Source: Linepithema humile (Eukaryota > Arthropoda > Insecta > Hymenoptera > Formicidae). From it: DNA of 64,000 nucleotides. The notes under the pieces were generated by a model, which was given only the letters and a program-made list of their open reading frames with translations, did not search any database and was not told the DNA's origin. Where the stretch lies: contig NC_090129.1 in the NCBI RefSeq assembly GCF_040581485.1, positions 10,712,501-10,776,500 of the forward strand. The letters are read 5' to 3'. The translations under genes and the position numbers were made by a program. This document shows positions 27,301 through 36,140 of this stretch, piece after piece (the first letter of the stretch is position 1; each line of letters begins with the position of its first letter).

Positions 27301-30300
27301 TCTAATAAAATTCTTCCACAAACGAAAACCATATACATCCAATGGTTGTATTTTTCCTGTTGTTCCAGCTGGTATAGTCAACAAAATAATATCTTCTGTG
27401 GATTCTGGTTTAGATTCTTGAATAATATTTGGACAATGACCAAAGTTTAGTTCATGAATCTAGTAGTAAAACAGATTTTGGACCTACATTTAGAAAAAGT
27501 ACGTCTTGCAACCAAATTTTAAAATAATGCGCTGTTAGTTTTCCGGATTTTGAAGCCGTAACAAAAATATTAGGTGCCTTAAACATTGTTTCTTGCACTC
27601 TGGGACCAAATGTTCCACTAACTTCTTTTAGTACAATAAAAAGAGGCGATAATAATTTACCATCGGCTGAAACAGTAGGTTGTATAGTATAGCTATGCGT
27701 AGTTGCCGATACGGATTGTACTGCAGATTCAATCTTTTTTGTTCCTTTATATGCCAATGTACGACCGGCATGAAGTTCTAATTGGAATCCACTTTGATCA
27801 TTGTTGTAAATATTTTCAACTCCATATTCTATTATTTGATATTTAACGTTTTCAATAAATGTGTTACATTTTTCTTCAAAATCGACGTTAGACAATATAG
27901 ATGTTTTTCTTATAAATTTTGTTATTTTACGAGATACAATATTATGTATTATTTAAAATTTTCGTATCCATCGCGATGAAGCTGTAAATTCTGGTACATT
28001 TAAATTTTCCTGTGCCCGAATAGCCCATCGAGCTAAATCAGCGTCGTGAACAATAATTCTATTTTCAAGAGCTGTATGAAAATTATTTAATGTATATTCC
28101 GAAATTTGTTTTAATTTTTCGAATCTACTGCCACCTTGATTCACTTGAATTTCCCATCGTCGTAATTGACGTAATGAATATACTTTCCGAAATCTTTGTT
28201 TTACTCCTTCTAATGTTCTTGGCCTTGTTGTATTGCTTTTCCAAAATTCGACTGCATTTTTTTTATATCCATACGGAATACGTCCATCTGTAGTACATAT
28301 AACTTTAGGATTTGCGTCCATAGCTCACCTTCTTCCTCTTTATCTCCTAGTTCGAATTGCTCTGCTGTTGGAATATCGTTATCGTTTTCATAATCTAAAG
28401 ATTCTTCTACTTCCATTTTGTATCTCTCATCGCGCATTTCTTTCAGCATAGATTCTATTTTATGTGCCATTTCTCGTTCTTCAGATGTTATCGGACTTGT
28501 TGATAGATTAAGGGCCGAAAAAATTACGTATACTAACATTATTACGTTAAATGGATTTAATTGAACCATTCTGAAAAATATAACAATTAAATATTTCTCC
28601 TTATTTGTGTACAAAAAAATAATACTTACTTTATAGTAAATTTGCTGTTTTTTTTTTGATGCTGTTTTATATATTGTTTTTTCGTAATCACTAACAAGCG
28701 CACAACTTTAAAGCATAATATGCACTGACGGGATATGACAACGCGCTGCGCTATAAATGCACTCGAAATGCGACTATAAAAGTGTAAAATAGAGGGGATG
28801 TTTTGGCAACAACTTTAGTGAACTTTGTTCTTTGATCAGAACATTTTTCCGAATGTTTCATAACATGCTAATCTTTATTTCTAATTTTATTTGTCTTATC
28901 AATTACACATGCACGACAAACATCGATTACACAAGCGGCACAAACGATGCGTTATGCATATATATGCATATATCGCAGTGCGACGCATATAGTGCGACAT
29001 TGACAGCTCATTTCTGAAAGATGTGATTTCGAAATATAATAAAATCATATATGGTTGTATTCAGCGTAAAAAATGCTACAACTTTTGTCATAACAAAAAT
29101 TTTGAAAATTGTAAAAATAATAAGAAGGGGTAAGGGTAAATTAAAAAATATTAAATTTTTTAAAAATCGAGCTACGCGGTTATAAAGCTTATAAAAGACC
29201 ATGCAACTTTTATTCGAAACATTTTTTAATATCTCTTACAGTTTTGACGATATTCAGTCAAAACCAAAAAAACCGTTTTAGCTTGTAGGGGTTGTTTCAA
29301 CCCTAAACGTGCAAGAAAACACATAAAAAAAAATACGTGTCTCTTATTTTGAGCTACTTTACAACATATTTAAAGCTCGTCAAAATCGGAGGGGGACACT
29401 TGGGTCCCTTTCCTTGTTAGTTACATCGTAGATTGCTACAAACGATCACTTTTCGATTTCAAATGTTGTGCACTTTCAAGTTAAAATTGCTGATAAAGGA
29501 GTTTTATTTTTTATATCTGATTTTGATACTTATTTTACAGAAATTAATCTTAACAAAAATCATCGAGCATTCGCAAATATCTTTCAAAATCTGCCACCAG
29601 CACCTGTCAAGGGAATAAGTACTCGAAAGTATAATCACTTACAATATCTATTCAAATAAGTGCCTAAAATACATTTTACTGTTAATATATTAACACACTT
29701 CGACAGCGTCCTAGAAAAAGATAATTGATTATTTTTATAATTTTGATTTTTTTTCTGTTTTAGTTTATGTTAAATAAATTACAAAATTCAAATAAATTTT
29801 CTTCACTAACGATATATCTGTATTTTCAATGAAAATAGGGATGTGTGTGTTGATTGTATAAAGTTAAGTCATAATATGATATTTATCAAGTACACAGTAT
29901 TAAGCAGGGATCGGCATCATTGATATTTTCAGTAATAATTTCAGCTTTGATTAACAATTACTTACATAATCAATAATTAAACTCGAAAATTATTTGATTA
30001 CTCGATTAACCAATAATCAAAACGAAAAATTATTTAATTACTTTATTAATCAGTAATCAGGGTATAAAATTTTTCGTTACTCAATTAACCAATAATCAAA
30101 ACGAAAAATTATTTAATTACTTTATTAATCAGTAATCAAGGTATAAAATTTTCGTTACTTGATTAACCAATAATCAAAGCAAAAAATTATTTAATTGCTT
30201 TATTAATCAGTAACCAGAGTATAAAATTTTTGGTTACTTGATTAATCGGTAATCAGAAGGAAATAATTTCAATTACTTGATTACTCAATAATCAAGGTCT

Positions 30301-33300
30301 GATGTTTCTTGATTATTTTAGTTAATTAATAATCAGCGTAAGGCAGCAATTACATAGAGAAAAAAGGAATAAATTTAACGAAATATTTTTCTAATAAAAT
30401 TAATTGAATTAATTAGAATTTTTTATGACTGATAAAGAAATAGTTCAATTAACAAAATAATTTCTCCGTTTTCAATGAACTAATATATTTAATGTGAATG
30501 AAAGTCTGCGTTTATTTAAAAAAATATTTCGCAAGATCCGGTGATTGCTTCTCTCAATGCAATATCTATTAAGTCACATTAAAATCATATTCCGTAATCA
30601 CACAACTTTATTTTCTGAAATATATTGAAGTTTGATATTATACCTGCAAACAAAATATTAAAAAATCTGCAAAACGTTGTAAGTATTTTACTGAGAGTAT
30701 ATCAAAAACAAAAAATCTGTTTACATCTTTCTCTACAAAAATTATATTTATGTGACTTAACATACTCTGCCTCTCTAGATGCTGATATATATGTAATGTA
30801 TGACTTTTTATTTTTTGACGAACCTGATGAGAGGTATCGCACCACTAAATAACCATTGATGATCGTCTTTTAGATCTTTAACTTCGATCAATCTGAAATC
30901 CATGGCATAAAGATTACCAATCAAGAGAAGTCTATCTTGAAATATTCTCTCCAGAATAACGCTTAGATCATTTATAGAACATGATGCTGGTAAACAAAGG
31001 CCAAGTACAATTAAATCCTGAAAAGTAATTCTTTTTACATATTGTAACATATTGTAATATCAAATATATATTATTATTTTCAGAGATTTGTTCATCGTTA
31101 ACATTATATTTTTATTGTGTTATACTTAATTTTAATTTAATTTTTTTAAATCTACATAAATTTACAAATTTCAAAAATTGGTTTAAAATTTGATATGTTT
31201 TATCCGATTTCATACTTCATAAAGATCTGTCAACTTACTTCGTTTGGTAATTCCACGTGGTACTGAAGAGTACTATTGTGTTTAAAGTGGGCAACAAAGT
31301 AATTAATTTTGAAAGGCGGATACTCTTTTTGTCGATCACGGTATAGTGAATTATTTAATAAATTTCGTTTTGAGAGTTCAAAAGGATATTTATTCATTGT
31401 ATCGTAACACTGGCTGCGACTGCCTAGCCAATAATTATTTCCATAAAGAAAGCCTGATTTAGGTTCACCGCTAGAATCTAGCACTTAAATATGAAAAATA
31501 AACAATTATTATTTAAACAAAATATAGTATAGTATTTTTTAATGGTTATTAATTAACGACTAATAATTATTAAAATAAATATTATTATTTTTTGCAATTT
31601 TATATTGAGATGGATTTTATATGATATTTTCCAAGTAAACACAGATATATAACTACTATATTGCCATAATATAACACAGTGTAATATACAATATAACATA
31701 CGTCAAAACAACATATCCCAGCAAACACAGAATATTGCAACATTGCCATAATATTGCTGCAATGTTCTGTGTTTGCTGGGATAGATTAGTAGTAATTTTT
31801 TACTGATATGTTATTGCAGCTACATCACATAAATATAATGAGATTGCATGTATATAAAATGTTATATAACATCAAAATAACAGAAATATAACATTAAAGA
31901 AAAAAAATATAACAAAAATATGTCGTTATATTTATGTCATATTGCTACTACTTTTCATAAACAGAAAATAACGAAGCAACAACAGTTATTAATCGCAATA
32001 TTATCCCAGCCAGCAAAATCCTAGCAGTATGCAAACATATCTAATCATGAATTTACAGTAGATTTCACTGCACTGCGTCCTCATTAAGCTTTGTTTTCAC
32101 CAGTACAATGTGCCAACACAATGACAGTAAAAATGTAACAGAAATAGAGCATGATTTGTCATCATGACGTGACAGCAGAAACGTAACAGAAATCGAACAT
32201 GATCTACTGTCACGATATGACAACAGAAACACGGTAGAAACGAAGCAAAGTCTGCTCTTGACAGCAAAAATAAAAAATGTCTTAATGTAAGTCAAAAATC
32301 GAACCTGTCTTTCGCTTGCCAGATAAATGTTTTTATCACTACTAGACTATTTATACTTAGAAACCAACCTATTAAAAAATGTATTTCTTTCACTAACAAT
32401 TGCGGCTCATCATGCGACGGCAGAACATTTCTGTTACATAACGTGCTTACAGACAAGATTTCTGACGTTACACCGTGACAACACGCTATGTGCAATCTCA
32501 GTGTGTATTCTGCCAATACATTGTGCCAGCATATAATGTTTGAAATTTGCTATATTTATGCTGGTAAGACCTGCTCAATTTTTGTCATATTTCTGCTGTT
32601 ACATTGTGACGCACGTTGTACTCTATTTTTGCTATGTTTTTGTTAACATTATCTGAAACGGCGCATCCTGCGAGAATATTGATAGCATTTTTTGGATGCA
32701 AGACATAAATTGCAAAAAGTGCTCTGTCCAATTTTGCTAACTGGGATATTGTGTCTACAAAAGAAAATTATGTAAATCAAGAAAAAATATTAACCCATAT
32801 AGCACAGAAAGATTTCAGTAACATTGCAGTTATATTTCATTGCAATATTGTAACATGAATATTGTAACATTTGCACAGAAGAGTTAAAATGTTGTTGCAA
32901 TGTTGTCGTTAGATTGCAGCAATGATAAAATGTCCGTCTTCAAGAATATTGCATATAAAAGTATTTAAAATAAGAATAACAAATTAAACTGTTTTTTATT
33001 TTTAATTGCCTTTGCACACTTCCAATGTTTATTCATTAAAAGTAAAAATATCTAAAAGATAAATAAACTATAAACTGTAACTTTTAATTTATAGTTTTCA
33101 GATGCAATATTGCAAAGCTGCAGATTGCAATATAACAGAAACATTGCAGAAATATAAAACTGCATCATAACTCTTCTGATATTCCTGTAATATTTTGGAA
33201 ACATAAAAAAATATTATGCTCTTATTTATAGTAAATTAATCAAAAAATATAATTTTGATACATTAAATTGTAAAATATTGTAGATTTAGTAATTTGTAAT

Positions 33301-34435
33301 TAATAGTAATAATTTATATTTAAGAAGAGATAACTGAAAATATATGTATAGAGTTTATACTGTATGTACTAAAAGTTTAGATAATAAAAATCTTTTTCGA
33401 AAGTAAAAGAATTGTAACGAATGCAATAATATACAAAATGTGTATTTTAACGAACAAACTTCAGGAACATATAGGCCGGTATTCATAATCCGTTCTTATA
33501 TTCAAGATTGTCTTAAGCACGAACTTATATTCGCTCTCTTCGTCAGACACAATCTATGAGTGACGAAGAGAGCGAATATAAGTCCGTGCTTAAGACGATT
33601 TTGAATATAAGAACGGACTATATGAATACCGCCCATAGAGGCATTCAAAATTAGAACAGCAAATTATGTACTTTTTCTTTTTTTGAAATCCCTCTATATA
33701 TTCTTAATGTTTTCTATAAAGAACAGAAACATTTGTAAACTATTATATAAATCACAAGTTGCAGATGAAATTTATCATTTTCAGATACACTTCTGCTCTT
33801 AATGAACAAATAAAAGAAGTACGTAAAGAAACAATCGAAAGTAAGAAAAGATTGAATTTATTATTCTTATTTTGGATGCTTTTATATGCTCTAGTAGAGC
33901 TATAGATTGTTCGTTAAATTCAAAAGCATCTTGTGCATTACTACAAATATGTTGCACAATATTGCCGTAACGTTTCCTAACAATATTTCTACAGGCAGAC
34001 ATTTTATAACAATATTGCGGCAACATTTCTAAACTTCTGTGCAATGTTACAATATTGCAATGAAAAATTTCCACAATCAATGTTATCAATACAATGTTCC
34101 TAAAATCTTTCTGTGCTATATAGATTTCAATCAAGGAGTAAAACCCGTGAACAGAACTTGGACAATATTGAAAACAGTCGATAAACAATGTATTAAGAAT
34201 CTTACTAACTTTTCAAACTCCACAGTATTCGTTGATCAATAGCGTCTCGAAAATCATGTAGCTCCTTTCCACATGTCGAGTTGAGAAGATTGGCTTTTGA
34301 GGCAATGGCATACGCAGGTAGCGTATAATTACTGCCATTATTTTCGTTGAATCCGTGAATTTGTGTAGAGACACATATTAACGCAGAAAAATTTACACAA
34401 ATGCACAAAGTAAATGCAACTTGCCAGTGTGACAT
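9356..34435 (-). CDS. nrf-6: Nose resistant to fluoxetine (nrf-6)-type transmembrane acyltransferase, 13 exons
   Basis: Exons (minus): 34435-34210, 31483-31239, 31017-30824, 24843-24749, 13259-13035, 12967-12736, 12547-12382, 10818-10739, 10662-10567, 10501-10372, 10131-9957, 9732-9590, 9520-9356. All phases fit and give 723 residues. Residues 1-23 are a signal peptide; about 50-220 form the extracellular NRF domain with paired cysteines (NSTCGKELHDFRDAID, LGLCLPASCS); residues 222-253 add the first membrane helix (VILMLTICAMIIGTIYD). Residues about 290-690 are an acyltransferase-3 domain of many helices, with VETFLFLSGFLMTYSYL, RLTPAYMMMIGITQ, SWTWYLAIDMQFYI and YCAYLIHPFVIQ. The family moves or modifies lipids in gut and yolk in nematodes; insect roles are little known, so the substrate is not predicted. 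Intron 5 starts with GC instead of GT (GCAAGT at 13034). Introns 1, 3, 4 and 7 are packed with transposons, yet the coding sequence is intact, which argues for a living gene. Confidence 0.92.
10905..12350 (-). mobile_element. Tc1/mariner-superfamily DDE element in nrf-6 intron 7, broken
   Basis: Imperfect inverted ends (GGTGTTTCAATATAAGC at 10905; reverse-complement GGATATTTTAATACAAGC at 12350) enclose a minus-strand transposase. The N-terminal part (about 12095-11886) has helix-turn-helix character. The DDE part (11793-11030) shows SSDEAHF, a Q-stop-DG second motif where QQDG is usual, and TPLDFFLWG. A hairpin insert splits the gene between the second and third motifs, and at least two stops are present. 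Confidence 0.8.
11300..11423. mobile_element. 124-bp palindromic hairpin insert
   Basis: The sequence from TAGGTCTGTTCTTTATAGC to its inverse is almost perfectly self-complementary with arms of about 55 bases. The TA at each end is consistent with a TA target duplication. It has no coding capacity and lies inside the broken Tc1-like transposase, so it arrived later. Confidence 0.85.
13385..14261. mobile_element. Foldback element with internal 140-bp tandem units, nrf-6 intron 4
   Basis: Arms of about 265-285 bp (13385-13650 and 13977-14261) are inverted copies. Between them a unit beginning GGAGGCAGT recurs at 13653, 13793 and about 13932, giving a period near 140 bp with GC-rich content unlike the surroundings. 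No protein similarity was recognised. Confidence 0.8.
14323..14700 (+). repeat. Left arm of a dismembered foldback element
   Basis: This about 370-bp arm (AAGGTGTCTCAGAATAAC...) is repeated inverted at 24150-24558, 10 kb away. The ends resemble those of the intact foldback at 17546-18289, so the three form one family. Everything between the arms appears to be later insertion. Confidence 0.75.
14867..15908 (+). pseudogene. Mariner transposase, copy 1 (catalytic motifs intact, 3' frameshift)
   Basis: The frame encodes 317 residues: a paired helix-turn-helix N-terminus with the mariner WFRRFKENDFDVSDRERSG motif, then the DD34D domain with VTGDEKWIHY, LLHDNATPHVAKTV and YSPDIAPSDYHLF. All three catalytic aspartates are present. 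The frame ends at 15820, but the expected C-terminus (GIRKLPERW) continues in another frame, so one frameshift is present near 15818. The coding tail is then interrupted at 15908 by the insertion of a second mariner. Terminal repeats were not resolved. Confidence 0.88.
15909..17201 (+). mobile_element. Complete mariner element, copy 2, with TA duplication and one nonsense codon
   Basis: Inverted ends CCAGGTGTACAAGTATGAAA (15909) and its inverse (to 17201) are flanked by TA on both sides. The transposase runs from 16085 to 17122. Motifs are WFRRFKSGDFDV, VTGDEKWIYF, FLHDNTPSHTAK and YSPDLAPSDYHLF. A single in-frame TGA at 16595-16597 replaces the Trp of the usual KSW motif; the frame is otherwise open, so only one substitution separates it from an intact reading frame. 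It belongs to a different mariner lineage from copy 1, which it interrupts. Confidence 0.93.
17202..17545. other. Spacer between mariner 2 and a foldback
   Basis: A GC-rich stretch (17202-17460) follows the mariner end. It could hold displaced mariner-1 flank, but no terminal repeat was found. No gene is visible. Confidence 0.4.
17546..18289. mobile_element. Foldback element ending TACAGGGTGT, with an inner palindrome
   Basis: The ends TACAGGGTGTCCC and ACACCCTGTA are inverted, and arm similarity continues for about 130 bp or more. Inside, 17884-18030 is a second long palindrome that may be an independent nested insertion. The family is shared with the split arms at 14.3 and 24.2 kb. Confidence 0.75.
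18431..19900 (+). pseudogene. LINE ORF1, gag-like with zinc knuckles
   Basis: Coding begins near ATGGATAAAACAAAAACGG (18431) and breaks at a run of G near 18530-18542, the probable slippage point. The piece after it is basic and lysine-rich (WRTVPERKRLRESPE). After the MITE, a segment with KNMHHSTDLQELKQGIEEHGH and VINLWNFKHRVTKKPLPLFHLEL resembles the PRE_C2HC domain of jockey gag proteins. Cys-His knuckle remnants follow (CANCQRAH, RCIKCAG). At least three frame breaks are present. Confidence 0.75.
18998..19144. mobile_element. 147-bp MITE with CCCAGACAGCAC ends, TA duplication
   Basis: Terminal inverted repeats CCCAGACAGCAC/GTGCTGTCTGGG are flanked by TA (18996-18997, 19145-19146). The interior is itself partly palindromic with repeated AGACGT/ACGTCT motifs. 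A diverged relative without clear ends lies at about 41420-41550. Confidence 0.88.
20062..23685 (+). pseudogene. LINE ORF2: AP endonuclease and reverse transcriptase
   Basis: The endonuclease starts with an AVWNANGL-like stretch (here ending at a TGA-bearing variant) and SETHFTNKS. It resumes after the insert with ITIAVTYSPPK, GDYNAKHAQWGS (frame-shifted near 21405) and SSDHSPI. Reverse transcriptase shows LKPKKSPGYDLI (about 22350), YKPISLLSNPAKLFKKLL, HQYGFKMKHSTTDQ, AGVPQGSVLGPILY and FADDTVLIA (about 23018), then the thumb/C-terminal region to 23685. Frame breaks occur near 22445, 23121 and 23220. Confidence 0.88.
20197..21153. mobile_element. 957-bp solo-LTR-like insert in the LINE endonuclease, 6-bp duplication
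   Basis: GGGATA is present on both sides (20191-20196 and 21154-21159), and removing the insert restores the endonuclease reading. The insert is far richer in GC than the LINE. It starts TGGGCGTAAGCCCA and ends GTGTGGCGG-TGA-CCGCCACAC, each a small hairpin. On the minus strand it has LTR-like order, with a late AATAAA. No protein is encoded. A solo LTR is the best guess; a GC-rich DNA element is the alternative. Confidence 0.6.
23828..24149. other. AT-rich spacer
   Basis: Nothing recognisable; several AGAATATT-like motifs recur without fixed spacing. Confidence 0.4.
24150..24558 (-). repeat. Right arm of the dismembered foldback element
   Basis: This is the inverted partner of 14323-14700 and ends in TGAGACAACTTGT. 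Similarity covers nearly the whole arm. It lies about 190 bp downstream, in gene order, of nrf-6 exon 4. Confidence 0.75.
24937..25473. mobile_element. 537-bp MITE with TACAGAGTGGTCCA ends, nrf-6 intron 3
   Basis: Ends TACAGAGTGGTCCATGGAACTG-like and CAGTTCCGTGGACCACTCTGTA are inverted, and subterminal similarity continues for about 120 bp. No coding sequence is present. Confidence 0.8.
25640..25837 (+). pseudogene. Unidentified coding fragment, left half
   Basis: The frame ending SYPDLIIHNTNFYPMTNSF is cut at 25837 by the Tc5-like element and resumes in the same frame at 29420 once the element and one copy of TTA are removed. I do not recognise the protein; it is probably from an older transposable element. 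Confidence 0.4.
25838..29416 (-). mobile_element. Tc5-like DNA transposon with 0.64-kb terminal inverted repeats
   Basis: Ends CAAGGAAAGGGACCC and GGGTCCCTTTCCTTG are flanked by TTA (25835-25837 and 29417-29419). The inverted repeats extend inward to about 26480 and 28775, roughly 643 bp each, with high identity. A 3-bp TNA duplication plus very long inverted repeats is the signature of Tc5 relatives of the pogo group. The enclosed minus-strand transposase fits that family. The element lies in nrf-6 intron 3. Confidence 0.88.
27172..28569 (-). pseudogene. Tc5/pogo-type transposase, frameshifted
   Basis: From ATG at 28569 the N-terminus is acidic (SEEREMAHKIESMLKEMRDE). After a frameshift near 28325 it continues with a DNA-binding region (KKNAVEFWKSNTTRPRTLEG, RFRKVYSLRQLRRWE) and a second helix-turn-helix (FTASSRWIRKF). 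After another break near 27950 comes the DDE_1 domain: YNNDQSGF (first Asp), SVLLLDS (second Asp) followed by a stop where the family has Trp, a further shift, then GTTGKIQPLDV (third acid). At least four lesions make it non-functional. Confidence 0.85.
29420..29659 (+). pseudogene. Unidentified coding fragment, right half
   Basis: After one in-frame TAG the frame reads SISNVVHFQVKIADKGVLFF and on through NLPPAPVKGISTRKYNHLQY to a stop. It is the continuation of the fragment ending at 25837. No family assigned. Confidence 0.4.
29950..30330. repeat. 79-bp tandem repeat, about 4-5 copies
   Basis: The motif TTACTYGATTAACC recurs at 29998, 30077, 30155 and 30234, a period of 78-79 bp. Units are rich in TAATCA/TGATTA words. 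The array lies in nrf-6 intron 3. Confidence 0.85.
31727..31780. mobile_element. 54-bp micro-MITE with CCCAGCAAACACAGAA ends
   Basis: A 16-bp perfect terminal inverted repeat encloses about 20 bases. It belongs to a set of short CCCAG-ended elements seen also at 18998, 32005 and 61727. It lies in nrf-6 intron 1. Confidence 0.8.
32005..32745. mobile_element. CCCAG-ended non-autonomous DNA element
   Basis: Ends CCCAGCCAGCAAAATC and (inverted) CCCAGTTAGCAAAATTGG enclose about 740 bp. An internal unit of about 48 bp starting GTAACAGAAAT is tandemly repeated near 32137-32230. The 32400-32745 part recurs in the same orientation at 55389-55775. No coding capacity. Confidence 0.7.
32799..34120. mobile_element. 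Non-autonomous element with TATAGCACAGAAAGATTT ends, nrf-6 intron 1
   Basis: Inverted ends of about 100 bp carry repeated ATTGCAATATTG words. The interior encodes nothing recognisable and includes a younger palindromic MITE at 33474-33634. Confidence 0.7.
33474..33634. mobile_element. 161-bp palindromic MITE (GGCCGGTATTCATA ends)
   Basis: Almost the full length is self-complementary, with arms of about 70 bases and ATA flanking both sides. No coding capacity. It is nested in the element at 32799-34120. Confidence 0.88.
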
Positions 34436-34569
34436 ATTTGGACTGTAATATGCAACAAAATACTTTTATTTCCATTCGTTGCTGTTAATTGAATACGAAT
34501 ACTATATAGTTAATTTTGACACGTTCCCTGCCAAGCGTCACATATCGCATATTTGCTGGCGTCAAGCTA

Positions 34570-34905
34570 GCGTCAAGACGTTTTCGAAACACTGGTCGCA
34601 AATCCTTTTTGGTTGATATTTTTCTGAATTATGGGTCTTCAAAATTTATGTACCGCCGGCGTTAACATTACCCAAGATGTATCGCGTGGAGGTCGCACGG
34701 TCGGATTTACATGGACAAGGGGACTCACTTTCATCAAACTCCCCGAAGACATGTAAATTCGACCGTGCGACCTTCACGCGGTACATCTTGGATCTTGGGT
34801 AATACTAACGCCGGCGGTACTTCAATTTTGAAGACCCATAATTCAGAAAGATATCAACCAAAAAGGGTTTGTGACTAGTGTTTCGAAAACGTCTTGACGC
34901 CAGCT
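34570..34905. mobile_element. Foldback palindrome upstream of nrf-6
   Basis: Arms of about 160 bp (GCGTCAAGACGTTTTCGAAA and inverse) meet near 34735. It begins about 135 bp upstream of the nrf-6 start codon, so it may lie in or near the promoter. A diverged half-copy abuts the stop codon of the P450 gene (55800-55925). Confidence 0.85.
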
Positions 34906-34920
34906 ACAAGAATATGCAAT

Positions 34921-35117
34921 AAAAAATTAGGGTTCCCATTTAAGAAAATTAAGATCACCTTGATCTAACCTTAACGGCGCCGCCCAAGGTCAAATCAATG
35001 GTACCATCTTATGTCTCCCTCCGAACCATATAACTTTTATATGAAATATTTTTCTGTATCTCTCTTAGTTTTCGAGATAGATATATACGGAACGTTCGGG
35101 GCTACCTTGTATAATAT
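34921..35117. other. Repeat-derived flank of the solo LTR
   Basis: The stretch contains phrases common at ends of unclassified repeats (CTCTTAGTTTTCGAGATAGA). No gene. Confidence 0.3.
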
Positions 35118-35430
35118 TGTTGCGTCCCTGTATTTTCGTTTTCTGAGTTTCCGTGCCGTGTTACACCGTTCATTGCTGAGAGCAGAAGATTCGTCTCCAG
35201 AGAGACGCTTGTTTACAAACAACGATAGACTGTCAGACTTGGAGGAGCTGTCAAATAGTCGGACGCGTTACGATAACTCTCTTGTATTTTATTCGATTAC
35301 GGTTACAAATGCTGTAAGAACGTTTTATTAAAGTTCTCGTTTGAATCCTTAAGTGTTCTTTTATTCCGTGAGTGAGCATTTATTTCTGGTGTTAATCGGC
35401 CGATTCAAATCGCTTCTCATGTACGTAACA
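35118..35430 (+). mobile_element. Solo LTR, 313 bp
   Basis: The sequence begins TGTTGCGTCC and ends TACGTAACA, with ATAT on each side (35114-35117 and 35431-35434). GTAAGAACGTTTTATTAAAG near 35310 resembles an LTR polyadenylation region. A 4-bp duplication would fit a Gypsy-type element. No internal region or second LTR is present. Confidence 0.6.
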
Positions 35431-35434
35431 ATAT

Positions 35435-35870
35435 TATACATCAAACTGGACAAAAATGTCATATCCCAAATATAAACACATGGCAGTGCTGCAAGATCAA
35501 GCATCCTGCAATAGAGCGACATACCCTCATCATACGGGCGAGACTAATTTCCTTTCTTTCCTTCATTTCGTACATTTAGATTCTCGAAAATGAGATCAAT
35601 GTATGTAATTTTCGTACACTTTAGAATCCGAGATCGTGTACACTTTAATAATGTCTCTCTATTAGACGAATCAATTTTCTGTATGAAAAATATGAATAAT
35701 TCTCGCACTAACATCCAGCGATGGCATGAGATGCCTCTCAATTCGTATTAATTTGATTTATATCATACGAGCCTAGTCCTTATATATTATAATAATTTTA
35801 AAATCACGCAAACTTCAAGTTGCGTCGTTCTCCTACAGATTTGTTTATTTCCTAAAAACCAGCGAGAGTG
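35435..35870. other. Spacer, nothing recognised
   Basis: No gene or repeat structure was identified. Confidence 0.4.
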
Positions 35871-35879
35871 AATGTTAGA

Positions 35880-36140
35880 AGCGTGAGGTCTGAGTAGTTC
35901 AGTAATAAGAAGAGTTGTCCGTAAAGTGAAAGACCCGAATTCAAGTCCCGGCTTAGCCACTCGCGCCCTGATATTTTTTCTCTCGTTTTTCCTTATACCT
36001 TTATATACAAGGGATGGAATATTCTACGCGCTGGGGGATGGAGTGAGGATGGCTTCCTTCCACACGCAAGCGACGCGACGTATCGTGTACGTATACGCTC
36101 CCTTCCACGCGCTAAACTACGCGCTAAGCCATTCCTAGAT
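35880..36140 (+). repeat. Possible tRNA-derived SINE remnant
   Basis: GAATTCAAGTCCCGGCT (35937-35953) resembles an RNA polymerase III B box, and GTCTGAGTAGTTCAGT about 50 bases upstream is a loose A box. A GC-richer tail follows. There is no convincing cloverleaf and no clear target duplication, so this is tentative. Confidence 0.3.

Noticed and set aside
35037..35331. 106-codon plus-strand frame and its antisense partner
   Set aside because: They lie across a solo LTR and its flank; no protein similarity was recognised.
35890..35955. A functional tRNA gene
   Set aside because: The B-box-like word is present, but no cloverleaf can be folded and the A box is poor; kept only as a tentative SINE.
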